Shown: positions 44,102-53,283 of the stretch, piece after piece
How positions within the stretch are numbered: position 1 is the stretch's first letter
Layout of the letters: the number at the start of each line of letters is the position of its first letter
Origin: Paenibacillus sp. JNUCC-31
GTDB taxonomy: Bacteria; Bacillota; Bacilli; Paenibacillales; Paenibacillaceae
Direction of reading: 5' to 3'
DNA: 64,000 bases
Assembly: GCF_014844075.1 (NCBI RefSeq)
Contig: NZ_CP062165.1
Coordinates: 3,844,001-3,908,000, forward strand
Notes under the pieces: model-generated
Database searches by the model: none
Seen by the model: the letters and a program-made list of their open reading frames with translations, nothing else
Told to the model about the DNA's origin: nothing
Program-made: the position numbers and the translations under genes

Positions 44102-44503
44102 ATGGAACATCAGAGCCATCCCAAGGAACCTTTGGAGTCATCGATAACAGATGTGAACGAAGTCTCACAGACCGATGATCAGCAAGCCAATTCATGTCAT
44201 ACGGCAGGCAGTGACGGGAAGCCTGTTCGCAAGAGCCATCACTCCCAAGAGATGAAGGGCAACCTGATTTCTCGCCTGAACCGTGTTGAAGGACAGATTC
44301 GCGGGATCAAGGGATTGATTGACAAGGACACCTATTGTGATGATGTGCTGACACAGATCGCGGCGGCTCAGTCTGCTCTCAATTCGGTAGGCAAGCTGTT
44401 GCTTGAAGGTCACATGAAGAGCTGTATTGTTGAGCGCATTCAGGCTGGAGAACATGAGGTTGTGGATGAGTTGCTGGTAACGGTGAGGAAACTAATGAAG
44501 TAA
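44102..44503 (+). CDS. csoR: Copper-sensing transcriptional repressor CsoR
   Basis: 133-residue repressor that leaves DNA on binding Cu(I). The conserved CsoR/RcnR helical domain begins at about residue 52 (NLISRLNRVEGQIRGIKGLI). The copper ligands Cys79 (DTYCDD), His104 and Cys108 (GHMKSC) are all present, which separates it from the nickel and formaldehyde branches. An unusual N-terminal extension of about 50 polar residues contains a Cys-His pair and a His-His pair. The ATG at 44102 has GAGGGG upstream. It is followed by copZ in one unit, and copA has its own copy of the operator. Confidence 0.92.
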   Translation: MEHQSHPKEPLESSITDVNEVSQTDDQQANSCHTAGSDGKPVRKSHHSQEMKGNLISRLNRVEGQIRGIKGLIDKDTYCDDVLTQIAAAQSALNSVGKLLLEGHMKSCIVERIQAGEHEVVDELLVTVRKLMK

Positions 44504-44560
44504 AAATGAAGTAATTCATTTAATTGAAGCAATTATTTATATCATAAGGAGGAACTACCC

Positions 44561-44761
44561 ATGTCTAATATTACGTTGAACGTTACAGGAATGTCTTGCA
44601 ATCACTGTGTGAATTCGGTTGAAGAAGCCGTCAAGAATGTGGGAGCAAAGGGTCAGGTTGATTTGGCAGCAGGAACCGTCGCAGTTGAGTATGATGAACA
44701 GAAAGTCAATGTGGATCAGATCAAGGCTGCCATTGAAGATCAAGGGTACGACGTAGTCTAA
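44561..44761 (+). CDS. copZ: Copper chaperone CopZ
   Basis: 66-residue cytoplasmic heavy-metal-associated (HMA) protein that binds Cu(I) and hands it to CopA. The metal motif is GMSCNHCVNSVE (CxxC at residues 13 and 16), followed by the ferredoxin-like fold ending AAIEDQGYDVV. AAGGAGG precedes the ATG. It lies 57 nt after csoR and ahead of a large terminator hairpin, so csoR and copZ form one operon and copA the next. Confidence 0.95.
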   Translation: MSNITLNVTGMSCNHCVNSVEEAVKNVGAKGQVDLAAGTVAVEYDEQKVNVDQIKAAIEDQGYDVV

Positions 44762-44767
44762 TTACTG

Positions 44768-44856
44768 CAGGCTTAAACTGAACTCCCTTTTGCATGGAAA
44801 GGACTTTAATAGATCTTTTCCAATGAATGAGTTCATGATTTAAGCCTGATTTTCTG
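44768..44856 (+). terminator. Long hairpin terminator after copZ
   Basis: CAGGCTTAAA (44768) pairs with TTTAAGCCTG (44839). GAACTC/GAGTTC and GGAAA/TTTTCC pairings lie inside, and an ATTTTCT tail follows. It separates csoR-copZ from copA. Confidence 0.7.
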
Positions 44857-44864
44857 CCTTATAT

Positions 44865-44881
44865 ATACCCCTTGGGGGTAT
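44865..44881. promoter_or_regulatory. CsoR operator upstream of copA
   Basis: ATACCCCTTGGGGGTAT, a near-identical partner of the box before csoR, 42 nt ahead of the copA start. It indicates that copA is derepressed by copper through CsoR. Confidence 0.85.
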
Positions 44882-44922
44882 TGGATGCGTGGTAATATTT
44901 CATAATGAAAGGAGCTATCCTC

Positions 44923-47457
44923 ATGAATAAATCATCAACAACGGAAAACGCAACAGCATCAGAACCCATACCTTCACCTTCACCGGAAGCAGCGGGCTTA
45001 CAGACTACACTGCAAATTACAGGGATGACCTGTGCTGCCTGCTCTACCCGGATTGAGAAGGGGTTGTCTCGAATGGAAGGGGTCAATCAGGCGAATGTTA
45101 ACCTCGCCATAGAACAAGCAACCGTATCCTATGATCCAAAGACAACGAATATTAACGCATTACGGGATAAGGTGGAGGCGCTTGGGTATGGTACAGTAAC
45201 GGAATCCGTGGATCTAGACATTACAGGCATGACCTGTGCTTCTTGTTCTGCTCGAATTGAAAAAGGGCTTTCCCGGTTGCCGGGTGTATCCCGTGCAAAC
45301 GTGAATTTGGCTCTGGAAACGGGACATGTGGAATTCGCAGCGGGAGCATTGAAGGCATCCGATATTACTGCGAAGATCAAGCAGCTTGGTTATGGCGCTG
45401 AATTGCAGCAGACACAGGAAGATACCCAATCGGTTCGTGAGCGTGAATTACAGCGCAAAAAGTGGAAATGGATGATCTCCGCTTTGTTATCTTTGCCATT
45501 GCTATGGGCGATGGTGGGTCATTTCTCATTCGCTTCGTGGATCTGGGTACCGGATCTGTTCATGAACCCGTGGTTCCAGTTGGTGTTGGCAACACCGGTA
45601 CAGTTTGTCATCGGATGGCAATTCTATGTGGGAGCCTATAAAGCGCTGCGCAATGGCAGTGCCAATATGGACGTACTGGTTTCTTTGGGCACAAGTGCGG
45701 CTTTCTTCTACAGTCTGTATCTGACCCTGACCAGTGGCAATACAGCTTCGACCATGTTGGATCATGGCGGGGCGGGAATGGCGACAGCAGCCATGCCAAC
45801 CGTGGAGCTTTATTATGAGACGAGTGCGGTTCTGATTACGCTGATCCTATTGGGAAAATGGTTAGAAGCCGTAGCCAAAGGGCGCTCCTCTCAGGCGATT
45901 AAGAGTCTCATTGAATTGGCTCCGCGTGAAGCCAGAGTGATTCGCGATGGACAGGAGGTTATTATACCTTCGGCGTATGTCGCGGTAGGTGATCTGGTTC
46001 TGGTAAAACCGGGAGACAGCATTCCTGTAGATGGCGTCGTGGAAGAGGGGCAGTCTTCTGTCGATGAATCCATGTTAAGCGGAGAGAGCCTGCCCGTTGA
46101 TAAAAAACCGGGGGATGCCGTTACAGGTGCTACGCTGAACAAAAATGGGGTATTACGACTGCGTGCCACCCGCGTTGGTTCGGACACGGCGTTATCGCAG
46201 ATTATTAAAGTGGTTGAGCAGGCGCAGGGCTCCAAAGCACCCATTCAGCGGATTGCAGATGTGATCTCAGGTATCTTTGTTCCGATTGTTGTAGGCATCG
46301 CGGCAGTGACGTTCCTGATCTGGTATCTATTCGCCAGTCCCGGCGACTTTGCTGGTTCGCTGGAGAAGGCGATTGCTGTACTGGTGATTGCCTGTCCTTG
46401 TGCGCTTGGCCTAGCAACGCCAACCTCCATTATGGCTGGATCAGGACGTGCGGCTGAATATGGCGTGTTGTTCAAAGGCGGAGAACATCTGGAATCGGCA
46501 CAGCAGATTCAGACCGTTGTACTGGACAAAACAGGTACAGTTACCCAAGGGAAGCCCGTGCTTACGGATGTAGTGACGGCTCCAGAATGGACGGAAGCAG
46601 AGCTGCTTCAACGTGTGGGAGCGGCAGAGCAGAGTTCAGAGCATCCTTTGGCTGAGGCGATTGTGGAAGGAATTCGAGGTAAAGGTCTGGAGCTGACCCA
46701 GCCAGAGCAGTTCGAGAACATACCGGGATATGGTGTGCGGGCCCGGGTTCAGGGACAAGAGATCCTGGTCGGGACACGCCGACTGCTTATGGATGCGAAG
46801 GTGAGTGTTTCCGAAGACATCATGCAGCAGATGAACAACCTGGAAGAACAAGGACGCACGGCAATGCTGATCGCCGTGGATGGTCAATGGGCTGGGATCG
46901 TTGCTGTGGCTGATACCATCAAGGAAACATCCCGTGAAGCGATTGGCAGATTACAGGCCATGGGAATCGATGTCATCATGATTACGGGAGACAATGAGCG
47001 AACCGCTCGTGCCGTGGCAGAACAGGCGGGAATCGGTAAAGTTTTGGCCGAGGTACTGCCTGAAGGCAAAGCGACGGAAGTGAAAAAGCTTCAGGAGAGC
47101 GGCCTCAAGGTAGCGATGGTTGGAGATGGTATCAATGATGCTCCGGCACTTGCTACAGCCGACATTGGCATGGCGATTGGAACCGGAACGGATGTAGCGA
47201 TGGAAGCGGCGGACATTACGTTGATGCGCGGTGATCTGAACAGTATTGCAGATGCGATCGAGATGAGCCGGCGCACCATGGGCAATATCAAGCAGAACCT
47301 GTTCTGGGCACTGGGGTATAACGTTATTGGTATTCCTATTGCAGCAGTGGGTTTTCTGGCACCGTGGCTGGCTGGTGCGGCGATGGCGTTCAGCTCTGTG
47401 TCAGTGGTATTGAACTCGCTACGTCTGCAACGAATGAAACTGAAAAGCAATGACTGA
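44923..47457 (+). CDS. copA: Copper-exporting P1B-type ATPase CopA
   Basis: 844-residue copper efflux pump in the cytoplasmic membrane. Two N-terminal HMA domains have [14 protein letters not shown] and [14 protein letters not shown]. Eight membrane helices include the CPC ion site ([13 protein letters not shown]). The actuator loop has SGES, the phosphorylation site is DKTGTVTQG, the nucleotide site has SSEHPLAEA and the hinge is [13 protein letters not shown]. All catalytic positions are intact. I start at 44923 with AAAGGAG 8 nt upstream; the ATG at 44905 lies at the site itself. A CsoR box precedes it and a strong terminator follows. Confidence 0.96.
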   Translation: MNKSSTTENATASEPIPSPSPEAAGLQTTLQITGMTCAACSTRIEKGLSRMEGVNQANVNLAIEQATVSYDPKTTNINALRDKVEALGYGTVTESVDLDITGMTCASCSARIEKGLSRLPGVSRANVNLALETGHVEFAAGALKASDITAKIKQLGYGAELQQTQEDTQSVRERELQRKKWKWMISALLSLPLLWAMVGHFSFASWIWVPDLFMNPWFQLVLATPVQFVIGWQFYVGAYKALRNGSANMDVLVSLGTSAAFFYSLYLTLTSGNTASTMLDHGGAGMATAAMPTVELYYETSAVLITLILLGKWLEAVAKGRSSQAIKSLIELAPREARVIRDGQEVIIPSAYVAVGDLVLVKPGDSIPVDGVVEEGQSSVDESMLSGESLPVDKKPGDAVTGATLNKNGVLRLRATRVGSDTALSQIIKVVEQAQGSKAPIQRIADVISGIFVPIVVGIAAVTFLIWYLFASPGDFAGSLEKAIAVLVIACPCALGLATPTSIMAGSGRAAEYGVLFKGGEHLESAQQIQTVVLDKTGTVTQGKPVLTDVVTAPEWTEAELLQRVGAAEQSSEHPLAEAIVEGIRGKGLELTQPEQFENIPGYGVRARVQGQEILVGTRRLLMDAKVSVSEDIMQQMNNLEEQGRTAMLIAVDGQWAGIVAVADTIKETSREAIGRLQAMGIDVIMITGDNERTARAVAEQAGIGKVLAEVLPEGKATEVKKLQESGLKVAMVGDGINDAPALATADIGMAIGTGTDVAMEAADITLMRGDLNSIADAIEMSRRTMGNIKQNLFWALGYNVIGIPIAAVGFLAPWLAGAAMAFSSVSVVLNSLRLQRMKLKSND

Positions 47458-47512
47458 CGTCCATTGAGGGACGTGATTCAACTTTTCATTGTGCTCAATA
47501 GTAAGCATAGAG

Positions 47513-47544
47513 TGCGGTCCGCTACGGCGGACCGTGCTTTTTTT
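47513..47544 (+). terminator. Terminator after copA
   Basis: CGGTCCGC pairs with GCGGACCG around TACG, followed by a long T-run. Confidence 0.9.
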
Positions 47545-47689
47545 GTTGGGGAAAGGTGGTTGAGATATGTTAGATGAAGTGCCCTTTCCTTGTTAATAGA
47601 GTGAGGATGTAAAATGTTGTCCTCTTATGAAACGGAATATCATTGTTTGCGAAATACATCTTTATCTTTCTGAACCTTTCAGAAATTGA

Positions 47690-47718
47690 TTGACAATATA
47701 GACATATGGATTTAAAAT
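47690..47718 (+). promoter_or_regulatory. Sigma-A promoter of the ABC-2 membrane protein gene
   Basis: TTGACA at 47690 and TAAAAT at 47713 with a 17-nt spacer, near consensus. Transcription would start near 47725, inside the operator-like repeat. Confidence 0.8.
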
Positions 47719-47720
47719 TT

Positions 47721-47750
47721 AAAACAATCGTTTGATTAAAACAATCGTTT
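47721..47750. promoter_or_regulatory. Operator-like double repeat at the transcription start
   Basis: AAAACAATCGTTT occurs twice (47721-47733 and 47738-47750), 17 bp apart, directly after the -10 box. Each copy is itself an AAAC...GTTT half-palindrome. Position fits a repressor site; the TetR-type protein encoded 1.4 kb downstream is the natural candidate. Confidence 0.6.
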
Positions 47751-47790
47751 ACATCAAATTCGAACTAATCAGTAATGGAGGACATCATTT

Positions 47791-48951
47791 ATGTTGCAGG
47801 CTTTACGGATTTTGTTGAAAAAACCGCCAGTAATTGTGGGGATCGTGACGGCACTTATGTTCCAAGTGATCTTCAGCGTGATCTGGATGACAGCATATTC
47901 CGGAGTGAATGACCGGATGAATGAATTGACAGTTGCCGTGGTGAATGAGGATGGCGAACAGTCCAAGGGGATTGCAGATCGCATAGCTGAGACGCTTCCT
48001 TTCCATACGGTATCTAACCTGAGTGCTGCTGAAGCACTTGATCAGTTGAACCATCGCAAGATTCATATGGTGCTGAATATTCCAGCGGGCTTTAACGAGC
48101 TGATTCAGACAGCCGGTTCCACTGCCGAGATTAAGTACACCATTAACGAGGCGAACCCGGTTACGATTAAAAGCATGATGCAAGGTGTATCGCAAAGCGT
48201 GACAAACACGATTAACAAGCAAGCAACAGCTCAAGGCGTACAGACGGTATTAACGGCTTCCGGGGCGCCTGCGGATCAAGCTGCTGAAGCTGCTACCAAC
48301 CTAACTACCCGTGTGGAAAGTACAACCACTTCAATCAATCCGGTTAACGGCATGAATAACCAGATGGTTCCGATGATGATGGTACTGGCCTCTTATGTGG
48401 GAGCCATGATCATGGGTATGAACCTGCAGGCAGCGATGGGCATGCTGTCCGCTACTTACTCCCGTTTAACTCTGTTTGGCGCAAGAATGGTCATTAACAT
48501 TGGGTCTGCCCTGCTCGTATCTCTGCTCGGTTCTTCGTTGATCGTTTCGCTGGGTGGACAGATTGAGCAAGGCTTTATCTCATTCTGGTTGTTCCAGGCA
48601 TTGTTCCTGTGCACGTTCATGTTCTTCTCCCAGTTCTTCCTGATCTGCTTTGGTCCAGCGGGAAGCCTGTTCAACATCATTTCACTGTCTATGCAACTGG
48701 TATCTTCCGGTGCCATGGTGCCACGTGAACTGCTGAACAGCTTCTACAGCGGTATTGGTCAGTATCTGCCAGCCACATATGCCGTTCAAGGCATTCTGAG
48801 CGTTCAACTGGGCGGACCTGGAGTTCAATCCGCTGCTGGCTCGGTTGCCATTGTGTTGCTCGTTGCTGTAGCTCTTTCTTTGATGGTGACGTTGTTGAAA
48901 AAACAACATATGCCAGCTGGGGCTCCAAGTCCAGCTCCAATGAGCAGCTAA
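47791..48951 (+). CDS. YhgE/Pip-like ABC-2 type membrane protein
   Basis: 386-residue membrane protein. One N-terminal helix (VIVGIVTALMFQVIFSVIWM) is followed by an extracytoplasmic domain of about 160 residues (LTVAVVNEDGEQSKGIADRI ... LNIPAGFNELIQTAGS). Five or six C-terminal helices of the ABC-2 permease type complete it. This is the layout of YhgE/Pip and DUF3533 proteins, which lack their own ATPase gene here. Such proteins are often controlled by a neighbouring TetR repressor, as seems the case. Export of a hydrophobic compound or an envelope role is inferred. Confidence 0.8.
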   Translation: MLQALRILLKKPPVIVGIVTALMFQVIFSVIWMTAYSGVNDRMNELTVAVVNEDGEQSKGIADRIAETLPFHTVSNLSAAEALDQLNHRKIHMVLNIPAGFNELIQTAGSTAEIKYTINEANPVTIKSMMQGVSQSVTNTINKQATAQGVQTVLTASGAPADQAAEAATNLTTRVESTTTSINPVNGMNNQMVPMMMVLASYVGAMIMGMNLQAAMGMLSATYSRLTLFGARMVINIGSALLVSLLGSSLIVSLGGQIEQGFISFWLFQALFLCTFMFFSQFFLICFGPAGSLFNIISLSMQLVSSGAMVPRELLNSFYSGIGQYLPATYAVQGILSVQLGGPGVQSAAGSVAIVLLVAVALSLMVTLLKKQHMPAGAPSPAPMSS

Positions 48952-48987
48952 TTTGCAGCAGATGTACGGGTCTTCATAGGAAATGAT

Positions 48988-49024
48988 CAAGCCCCCCGGT
49001 GATTTTCGCCGGGGGGCTTGGTTT
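48988..49024 (+). terminator. Strong terminator before the tetR-type gene
   Basis: CAAGCCCCCCGG pairs perfectly with CCGGGGGGCTTG, followed by GTTT. Confidence 0.85.
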
Positions 49025-49175
49025 AATGGTAGGTTGAGGGTGACCGGCTTTGGTGGATCAGGGCAGCACACCTTGCGCTTTGATGCACAAACTTTCATAA
49101 TAAAACGATAGAGCAGTCTCGCTGCAGCCCCATGAGCTGGAGCAATGAATAGAACGGACAAGAGGAGCGGACGGA

Positions 49176-49784
49176 ATGACGGAACCGGAATTGGATATAA
49201 AAACGAGGATTTTGCTTGCAGCCAAAAAACTTTTTGCACAGCAGGGGTATGACGGGACAAGTGTTCGTCAAATCTGTGATGAGGCGGGTGCGAATGTGTC
49301 ACTGGTTTCGTACCATTTTGGCGGGAAAGAAAAGGTGTTCGAAGCATTATTTGAGCACTTTTTTCCTGATCATATGATGAACGAGCTGGCTGAAGAGTCC
49401 ATGTCCTCCCCTGTGGAGGGTATCCGGCGAATCATAGGTGAAGTTGTAAAGTTCACAATGACGGACCGGGAGATGAGCGATATTGTGCAGCTGGAAATTA
49501 CGCTGCGTACCCATCGCACAGCTACCGTGTTTCGTTTTTTGGACCCCGTCTGGACCAGAGTGAGAGAACTGCTGCAAGAAGGCAAGGAGCAGGGTGTATT
49601 TCAGATCGAGTCCGTATCTTATGCGATGCTTCAGGTCATGGGTGTAGCTTTGGCGCACAAACGGGCCAAGAACTCACGATTTAGCTTTGACTATCAGGAT
49701 ATGAACAAAGATGAACTGGCCGAGCAGACCATTGAATTCGTACTACGAGGATTGGGAGTGAATAGCAATGAACGAAACCATTGA
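49176..49784 (+). CDS. TetR-family transcriptional regulator
   Basis: 202-residue repressor. The N-terminal DNA-binding domain has ILLAAKKLFAQQGYDGTSVR and then QICDEAGANVSLVSYHFGGK followed by EKVFEALFEHF. The ligand domain is of the CecR/TetR_C type with a YAMLQVMGVALAHKRAKNSR helix. It lies downstream of the ABC-2 type gene, whose promoter carries a repeat operator, and overlaps the nitroreductase start by 17 nt. It probably senses a toxic compound and controls both neighbours; the ligand is unknown. Confidence 0.88.
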   Translation: MTEPELDIKTRILLAAKKLFAQQGYDGTSVRQICDEAGANVSLVSYHFGGKEKVFEALFEHFFPDHMMNELAEESMSSPVEGIRRIIGEVVKFTMTDREMSDIVQLEITLRTHRTATVFRFLDPVWTRVRELLQEGKEQGVFQIESVSYAMLQVMGVALAHKRAKNSRFSFDYQDMNKDELAEQTIEFVLRGLGVNSNERNH

Positions 49785-50511
49785 ATTGATGATGAAACAT
49801 CGCTCCGTGCGGAAATTCAAGCCGGATCCGGTAAGCGAGGAACAGCTGGCTGCAATCGTGGCTGCGGGACAGATGGCTTCCTCTTCAAGCAGTGTGCAGG
49901 CCTATACTGTAATTGCGGTTACTGAGCTGGAGCAGAAGGCCAAATTGGCTGAATTGGCAGGCAATCAGTCATACGTCAACGAATGTCCTGTGTTTCTCGT
50001 ATGGTGTGCTGACCTTTATCGGCTGAGCGATGCTGCCAAGCGTCATTTGCCTGAAAAGGAATCCTATGCGGACTCTACTGAAAACTTTATGGTGGCCACA
50101 ATTGATGTTGCACTCGCATCGCAAAATGCTGCGCTTGCAGCAGAATCACTGGGTTTCGGAATTGTATATATTGGTGGGCTGCGCAACCGCATTGAGGAAG
50201 TTAGCGAACTATTGGGCTTGCCTGAAGGCGTATATCCAGTATATGGAATGTGCATTGGTGTTGCTGATCAGGAGACGGGTATTCGTCCGCGTCTACCGCT
50301 TGATGCGGTCTTACACCATGGCCGCTATAATGCCGAGCAGACGCTCAAAGGTGTCGAGAGCTATGATGAAACGACCGCTGCATACATGAAGGAGCGCACC
50401 CAAGGGGAACGTTCTACACCGTGGTCCGAAATGATGGCGAAGCGTCTTACCGAGCCGGTACGTTTACAGATGAAGCCGTTTCTCGAAGGCAAAGGATTCT
50501 TGAAGCGTTAA
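49768..50511 (+). CDS. Nitroreductase (NfsA/FRP-type NADPH oxidoreductase)
   Basis: 247-residue FMN-dependent reductase. The N-terminal FMN-binding motif is MKHRSVRKFKPDPVSEEQLA, then AGQMASSSSSVQAYTVIAV, and the central helix is DVALASQNAALAAESLGFG followed by IVYIGGLRN. The C-terminal arm (ERTPWSE-type sequence GERSTPWSEMMAKRLTEPVR) matches NfsA-like oxygen-insensitive nitroreductases. It overlaps the tetR gene end, indicating co-expression. Substrates may be quinones or nitro compounds that the TetR protein senses. Confidence 0.9.
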   Translation: MNETIELMMKHRSVRKFKPDPVSEEQLAAIVAAGQMASSSSSVQAYTVIAVTELEQKAKLAELAGNQSYVNECPVFLVWCADLYRLSDAAKRHLPEKESYADSTENFMVATIDVALASQNAALAAESLGFGIVYIGGLRNRIEEVSELLGLPEGVYPVYGMCIGVADQETGIRPRLPLDAVLHHGRYNAEQTLKGVESYDETTAAYMKERTQGERSTPWSEMMAKRLTEPVRLQMKPFLEGKGFLKR

Positions 50512-50521
50512 TGATAAACCA

Positions 50522-50562
50522 AAAAAAGAAGTCAGTTCGGCCGGAGCCGACTGACTTCTTTT
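50522..50562. terminator. Bidirectional terminator after the nitroreductase gene
   Basis: GAAGTCAGTTCGG pairs with CCGACTGACTTC (one bulge). An A-run precedes it and TTTT follows, so it may also serve the convergent TatD gene. Confidence 0.85.
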
Positions 50563-50672
50563 GGGTGTTGCCCCTTTTTTGTTGGGAAATCAGCAAGAGG
50601 TTGGGCACCAATCTGATTAAATTTGCTTCCTTGGCGTGAGAGTTGTCAGGGTAAATGGATACGTCTAAGCGC

Positions 50673-51479
50673 TTAAAGCAGACCATAGAAGCGTTTCGTA
50701 TTCTGATAAAAGAGACGCGCAGCTCGCTCCGTTCCCATACCAGTCACTTCGCTCCACGCTTGAATGACCTGTCGGGTCATGACAGGGTGTGTCATTCTTC
50801 CCTGAAAAGGACCCTCAAAGGGCCAAGGTCCATCGGTCTCTGCCATAACCTGCTCGGAAGGATACTGGCGAGCTAATTCGCGAATTTCATCTTCGTATAT
50901 GATATCAGGAGTGAATGAGACAAAGTATCCGTTGTCAGCCATTCGCTGGACGGTCCGCTTCGAACCTTTGAACCAGTGAAAATGAGCCCGGCGATAATGA
51001 TATTGCTCCAGCAGATCACAGGCGATATCGGCGTCCTCGTATACAGCATGCAGTACGATCGGTTTACCATGTCGTTTCGCCAGCTGGATAAATCGCTCCA
51101 ACAGATCGACATAGCCGCTTTGATCAAAGGGTTGTCCAGCCCGTTCGGCTTCCTGCCGATTGTAGTAGGGCAATCCAACTTCCCCAATGGCTGCAGCTCG
51201 TCCGATATGCTTCTCGATCCAGTCGAAGAACAGATCCTGCTCTGCCAGGGACGGAAGGGACTGCTCGGGGTGGAAACCAAAGGCCGGATATACGGTGCGA
51301 GGGTACTGTGAAGCCAGTTCCAGGTTGGCTTGGGCAGATGCCAGATTCATAGAAACGGCGATAACCGCTTCAACCTGCTGGGACGGGAAAGAGTTTAACA
51401 ACTCTTGTTGTTCGTCGGATGTATATTTGTCCAGGTGAAGATGGGCATCGATCAAGGGTGCAAAGGCTGTAGAATGCAT
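50673..51479 (-). CDS. TatD-family metal-dependent hydrolase
   Basis: 268-residue amidohydrolase-fold enzyme. The metal ligands are visible: LIDAHLHLDKY (HxH), AIGEVGLPYY (Glu), GKPIVLHAVYEDA (His), HFHWFKG (His) and AETDGPWPFEG (Asp). Members act as 3'-5' DNases or in quality control. I start at 51479, where AAGGAGGGG has proper spacing; the frame opens at 51545 without a site. The first lines deviate from canonical TatD (PIVLHA rather than IHSR), so it belongs to a divergent TatD branch. It is downstream of the thiamine transporter operon but after a terminator. Confidence 0.85.
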   Translation of the reverse strand: MHSTAFAPLIDAHLHLDKYTSDEQQELLNSFPSQQVEAVIAVSMNLASAQANLELASQYPRTVYPAFGFHPEQSLPSLAEQDLFFDWIEKHIGRAAAIGEVGLPYYNRQEAERAGQPFDQSGYVDLLERFIQLAKRHGKPIVLHAVYEDADIACDLLEQYHYRRAHFHWFKGSKRTVQRMADNGYFVSFTPDIIYEDEIRELARQYPSEQVMAETDGPWPFEGPFQGRMTHPVMTRQVIQAWSEVTGMGTERAARLFYQNTKRFYGLL

Positions 51480-51561
51480 GAGATGGGCCCCTCCTTTTTG
51501 TCTTTTACAAATGATACGCAGAGTGGTGTGTGTTGGATCACCCATTTAAGGAAAAAAATAA

Positions 51562-51596
51562 CTTAAAAACCCGCGCTATTTGGATAGGCGGGTTTT
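51562..51596 (-). terminator. Terminator overlapping the end of thiZ
   Basis: AAAACCCGC pairs with GCGGGTTTT, followed on the minus strand by a T-rich tract. One arm lies in the last codons of the ATPase gene, and the TAG stop is in the loop. Confidence 0.8.
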
Positions 51597-52481
51597 CTGC
51601 TGTTCTTCTCTCATCCACTGGGAAATCTGCCGTTTCCGTTCAAGAAAAGCAGACTCCTCCGTGATCGCTTCGCGACGTGGACGATCAAAGGGAACATCGA
51701 CCTCGTGCAGTACAGTGGCAGGCCGGTTGGATAGAACATAGATCCGGTCAGCAAGCAATAATGCTTCCTCGATATTGTGGGTAATGAACAGCACGGAGCG
51801 GCGGTTCTGTTCCCAGATATCGAGCAGCCAACGCTGCATGTCGCTGCGGGTCAGTGCATCCAGCGCACTGAAAGGCTCGTCCAGCAGCATCAACTCCTGC
51901 GGACTGAGCAGGGCGCGCAGAAATGCCACCCGCTGCTGCATGCCACCCGATAACATATGCGGATAGGCTCGTTCGAACCCGGCGAGGCCCACACTTCCCA
52001 GCCACTTCCGGGCATCGGCGAGCGCCTCAGCTCGGGGTGGTGCATCTGCAGACACTTCGCCTGCAAGCAGCACATTGTCTTCAATGGTGCGCCATGGGAA
52101 AAGAGCAGGCTGCTGCGGCATATAGCTAATCTTGCCGCGTTGTCCCGTAACATCCTGACCATTCATCAAGATTTGGCCCTCCTGCGGTTTCAGTAAGCCG
52201 CCGATGATGTGAAACAGGGTGCTTTTGCCGCAGCCGGAAGGACCGACGATGGCTACGAATTCTCCTTGTTCCACAGTCAGGGACAAGCTATCCAGCACGG
52301 GCAATATACTGCGTCGCTCGCGGAACGAGGCATGTATATCCAATACCTCCAGCGCTGGCGGTGAGTTTTTTTCTTTTATAGCCATGGCTCCATGTTCAGG
52401 ACCTCCGCCATGCGTTGGAGTGGTTACAACCGCATCCGGCGCAGCAGCAGCAGCTCCCCGCTCGTTGTGTTCGGCTGTCAT
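51576..52481 (-). CDS. thiZ: Thiamine-precursor ABC transporter ATP-binding protein
   Basis: 301-residue ATPase of the nitrate/taurine/HMP (SsuB/ThiZ) group. After an Ala/Gly-rich N-terminal tail of about 40 residues come Walker A GPSGCGKST, QQPALFPWRTIEDNVLL, signature MLSGGMQQRVAF and Walker B LMLLDEPFSALD, with switch FITHNIEEA. It is the last gene of a four-gene minus-strand operon led by a TPP riboswitch, so it should import the pyrimidine part of thiamine. A sulfonate transporter would be the alternative without the riboswitch. Confidence 0.87.
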   Translation of the reverse strand: MTAEHNERGAAAAAPDAVVTTPTHGGGPEHGAMAIKEKNSPPALEVLDIHASFRERRSILPVLDSLSLTVEQGEFVAIVGPSGCGKSTLFHIIGGLLKPQEGQILMNGQDVTGQRGKISYMPQQPALFPWRTIEDNVLLAGEVSADAPPRAEALADARKWLGSVGLAGFERAYPHMLSGGMQQRVAFLRALLSPQELMLLDEPFSALDALTRSDMQRWLLDIWEQNRRSVLFITHNIEEALLLADRIYVLSNRPATVLHEVDVPFDRPRREAITEESAFLERKRQISQWMREEQQKTRLSK

Positions 52482-52524
52482 CTCGTCATCACTTCCTAAC
52501 CTTTATATGGGGCTTATTTCAAAG

Positions 52525-53283
52525 TTATCGCTTCTGCGGCCGCCAGCGTACGAGCAGTTTCTCCAATAGCGCAATGAGCAGGAAGAGCAGCAGACTCAGT
52601 GCCACAATAATCATGATGGCCACGAAAAGACGATCCGTCCGATAGGCCGATTTTTGCAGCATCATATAATAGCCGATGCCTTTATCTGCACCGATCCATT
52701 CAGCGATGATCGCACCCATGACGCTATACGTAGCGGCAATTTTAATCCCCGAGAACACCGAGGGCAAGGCATGCGGCAGTTCGAGCTTCCAGAAAATTTG
52801 GCCGCGTTTTGCACCAGCCATGCGCATATAGTTCATCATCGCCGCATCGGTGCGGGTCAACCCGTCCATGGCGGCTACAGCCACCGGGAAGAAGCAGACC
52901 AGGATGATGGTAATCAGTTTGGGCAGCAGCCCAAATCCGAACCAGATCAGCAAGAGCGGAGCAAGCGCAATGGTCGGTATATTTTGGCTAAGAATAAGTA
53001 ATGGATAGAGTGCAGATTTCAAAAATGGAATCAAATGCAGCACCATTGCAATCAGTAATCCCACGAGCGTACCTGCTGCAAACCCTATCAATGTCAGCTG
53101 AATTGTTGCCCATGCATGCATGCCAAGTCGCTCGGATTGGGATGCTGCTTCATGGGCGATGTCCGAAGGCGCTGGCAGCATCCATTTCTCGATATGAAAC
53201 AGGGAGACGGCTCCCTGCCATACCGCTATAAAGAGAATAACCGCCACAAAGGGCGGCCATACGCTTTTCCAATAGGCATGCAT
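52525..53283 (-). CDS. thiX: Thiamine-precursor ABC transporter permease
   Basis: 252-residue permease with six helices and the EAA-loop sequence YMRMAGAKRGQIFWKLELPHALPSVFSGIKIA (positions 130-160). This is typical of the SsuC/TauC/ThiX class. The ATG overlaps the TAA of the upstream thiamine-binding gene (TAATG), which couples their translation. The downstream ATPase gene follows after 43 nt. Function in pyrimidine precursor import is inferred from the TPP riboswitch and the NMT1-like binding protein. Confidence 0.88.
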   Translation of the reverse strand: MHAYWKSVWPPFVAVILFIAVWQGAVSLFHIEKWMLPAPSDIAHEAASQSERLGMHAWATIQLTLIGFAAGTLVGLLIAMVLHLIPFLKSALYPLLILSQNIPTIALAPLLLIWFGFGLLPKLITIILVCFFPVAVAAMDGLTRTDAAMMNYMRMAGAKRGQIFWKLELPHALPSVFSGIKIAATYSVMGAIIAEWIGADKGIGYYMMLQKSAYRTDRLFVAIMIIVALSLLLFLLIALLEKLLVRWRPQKR

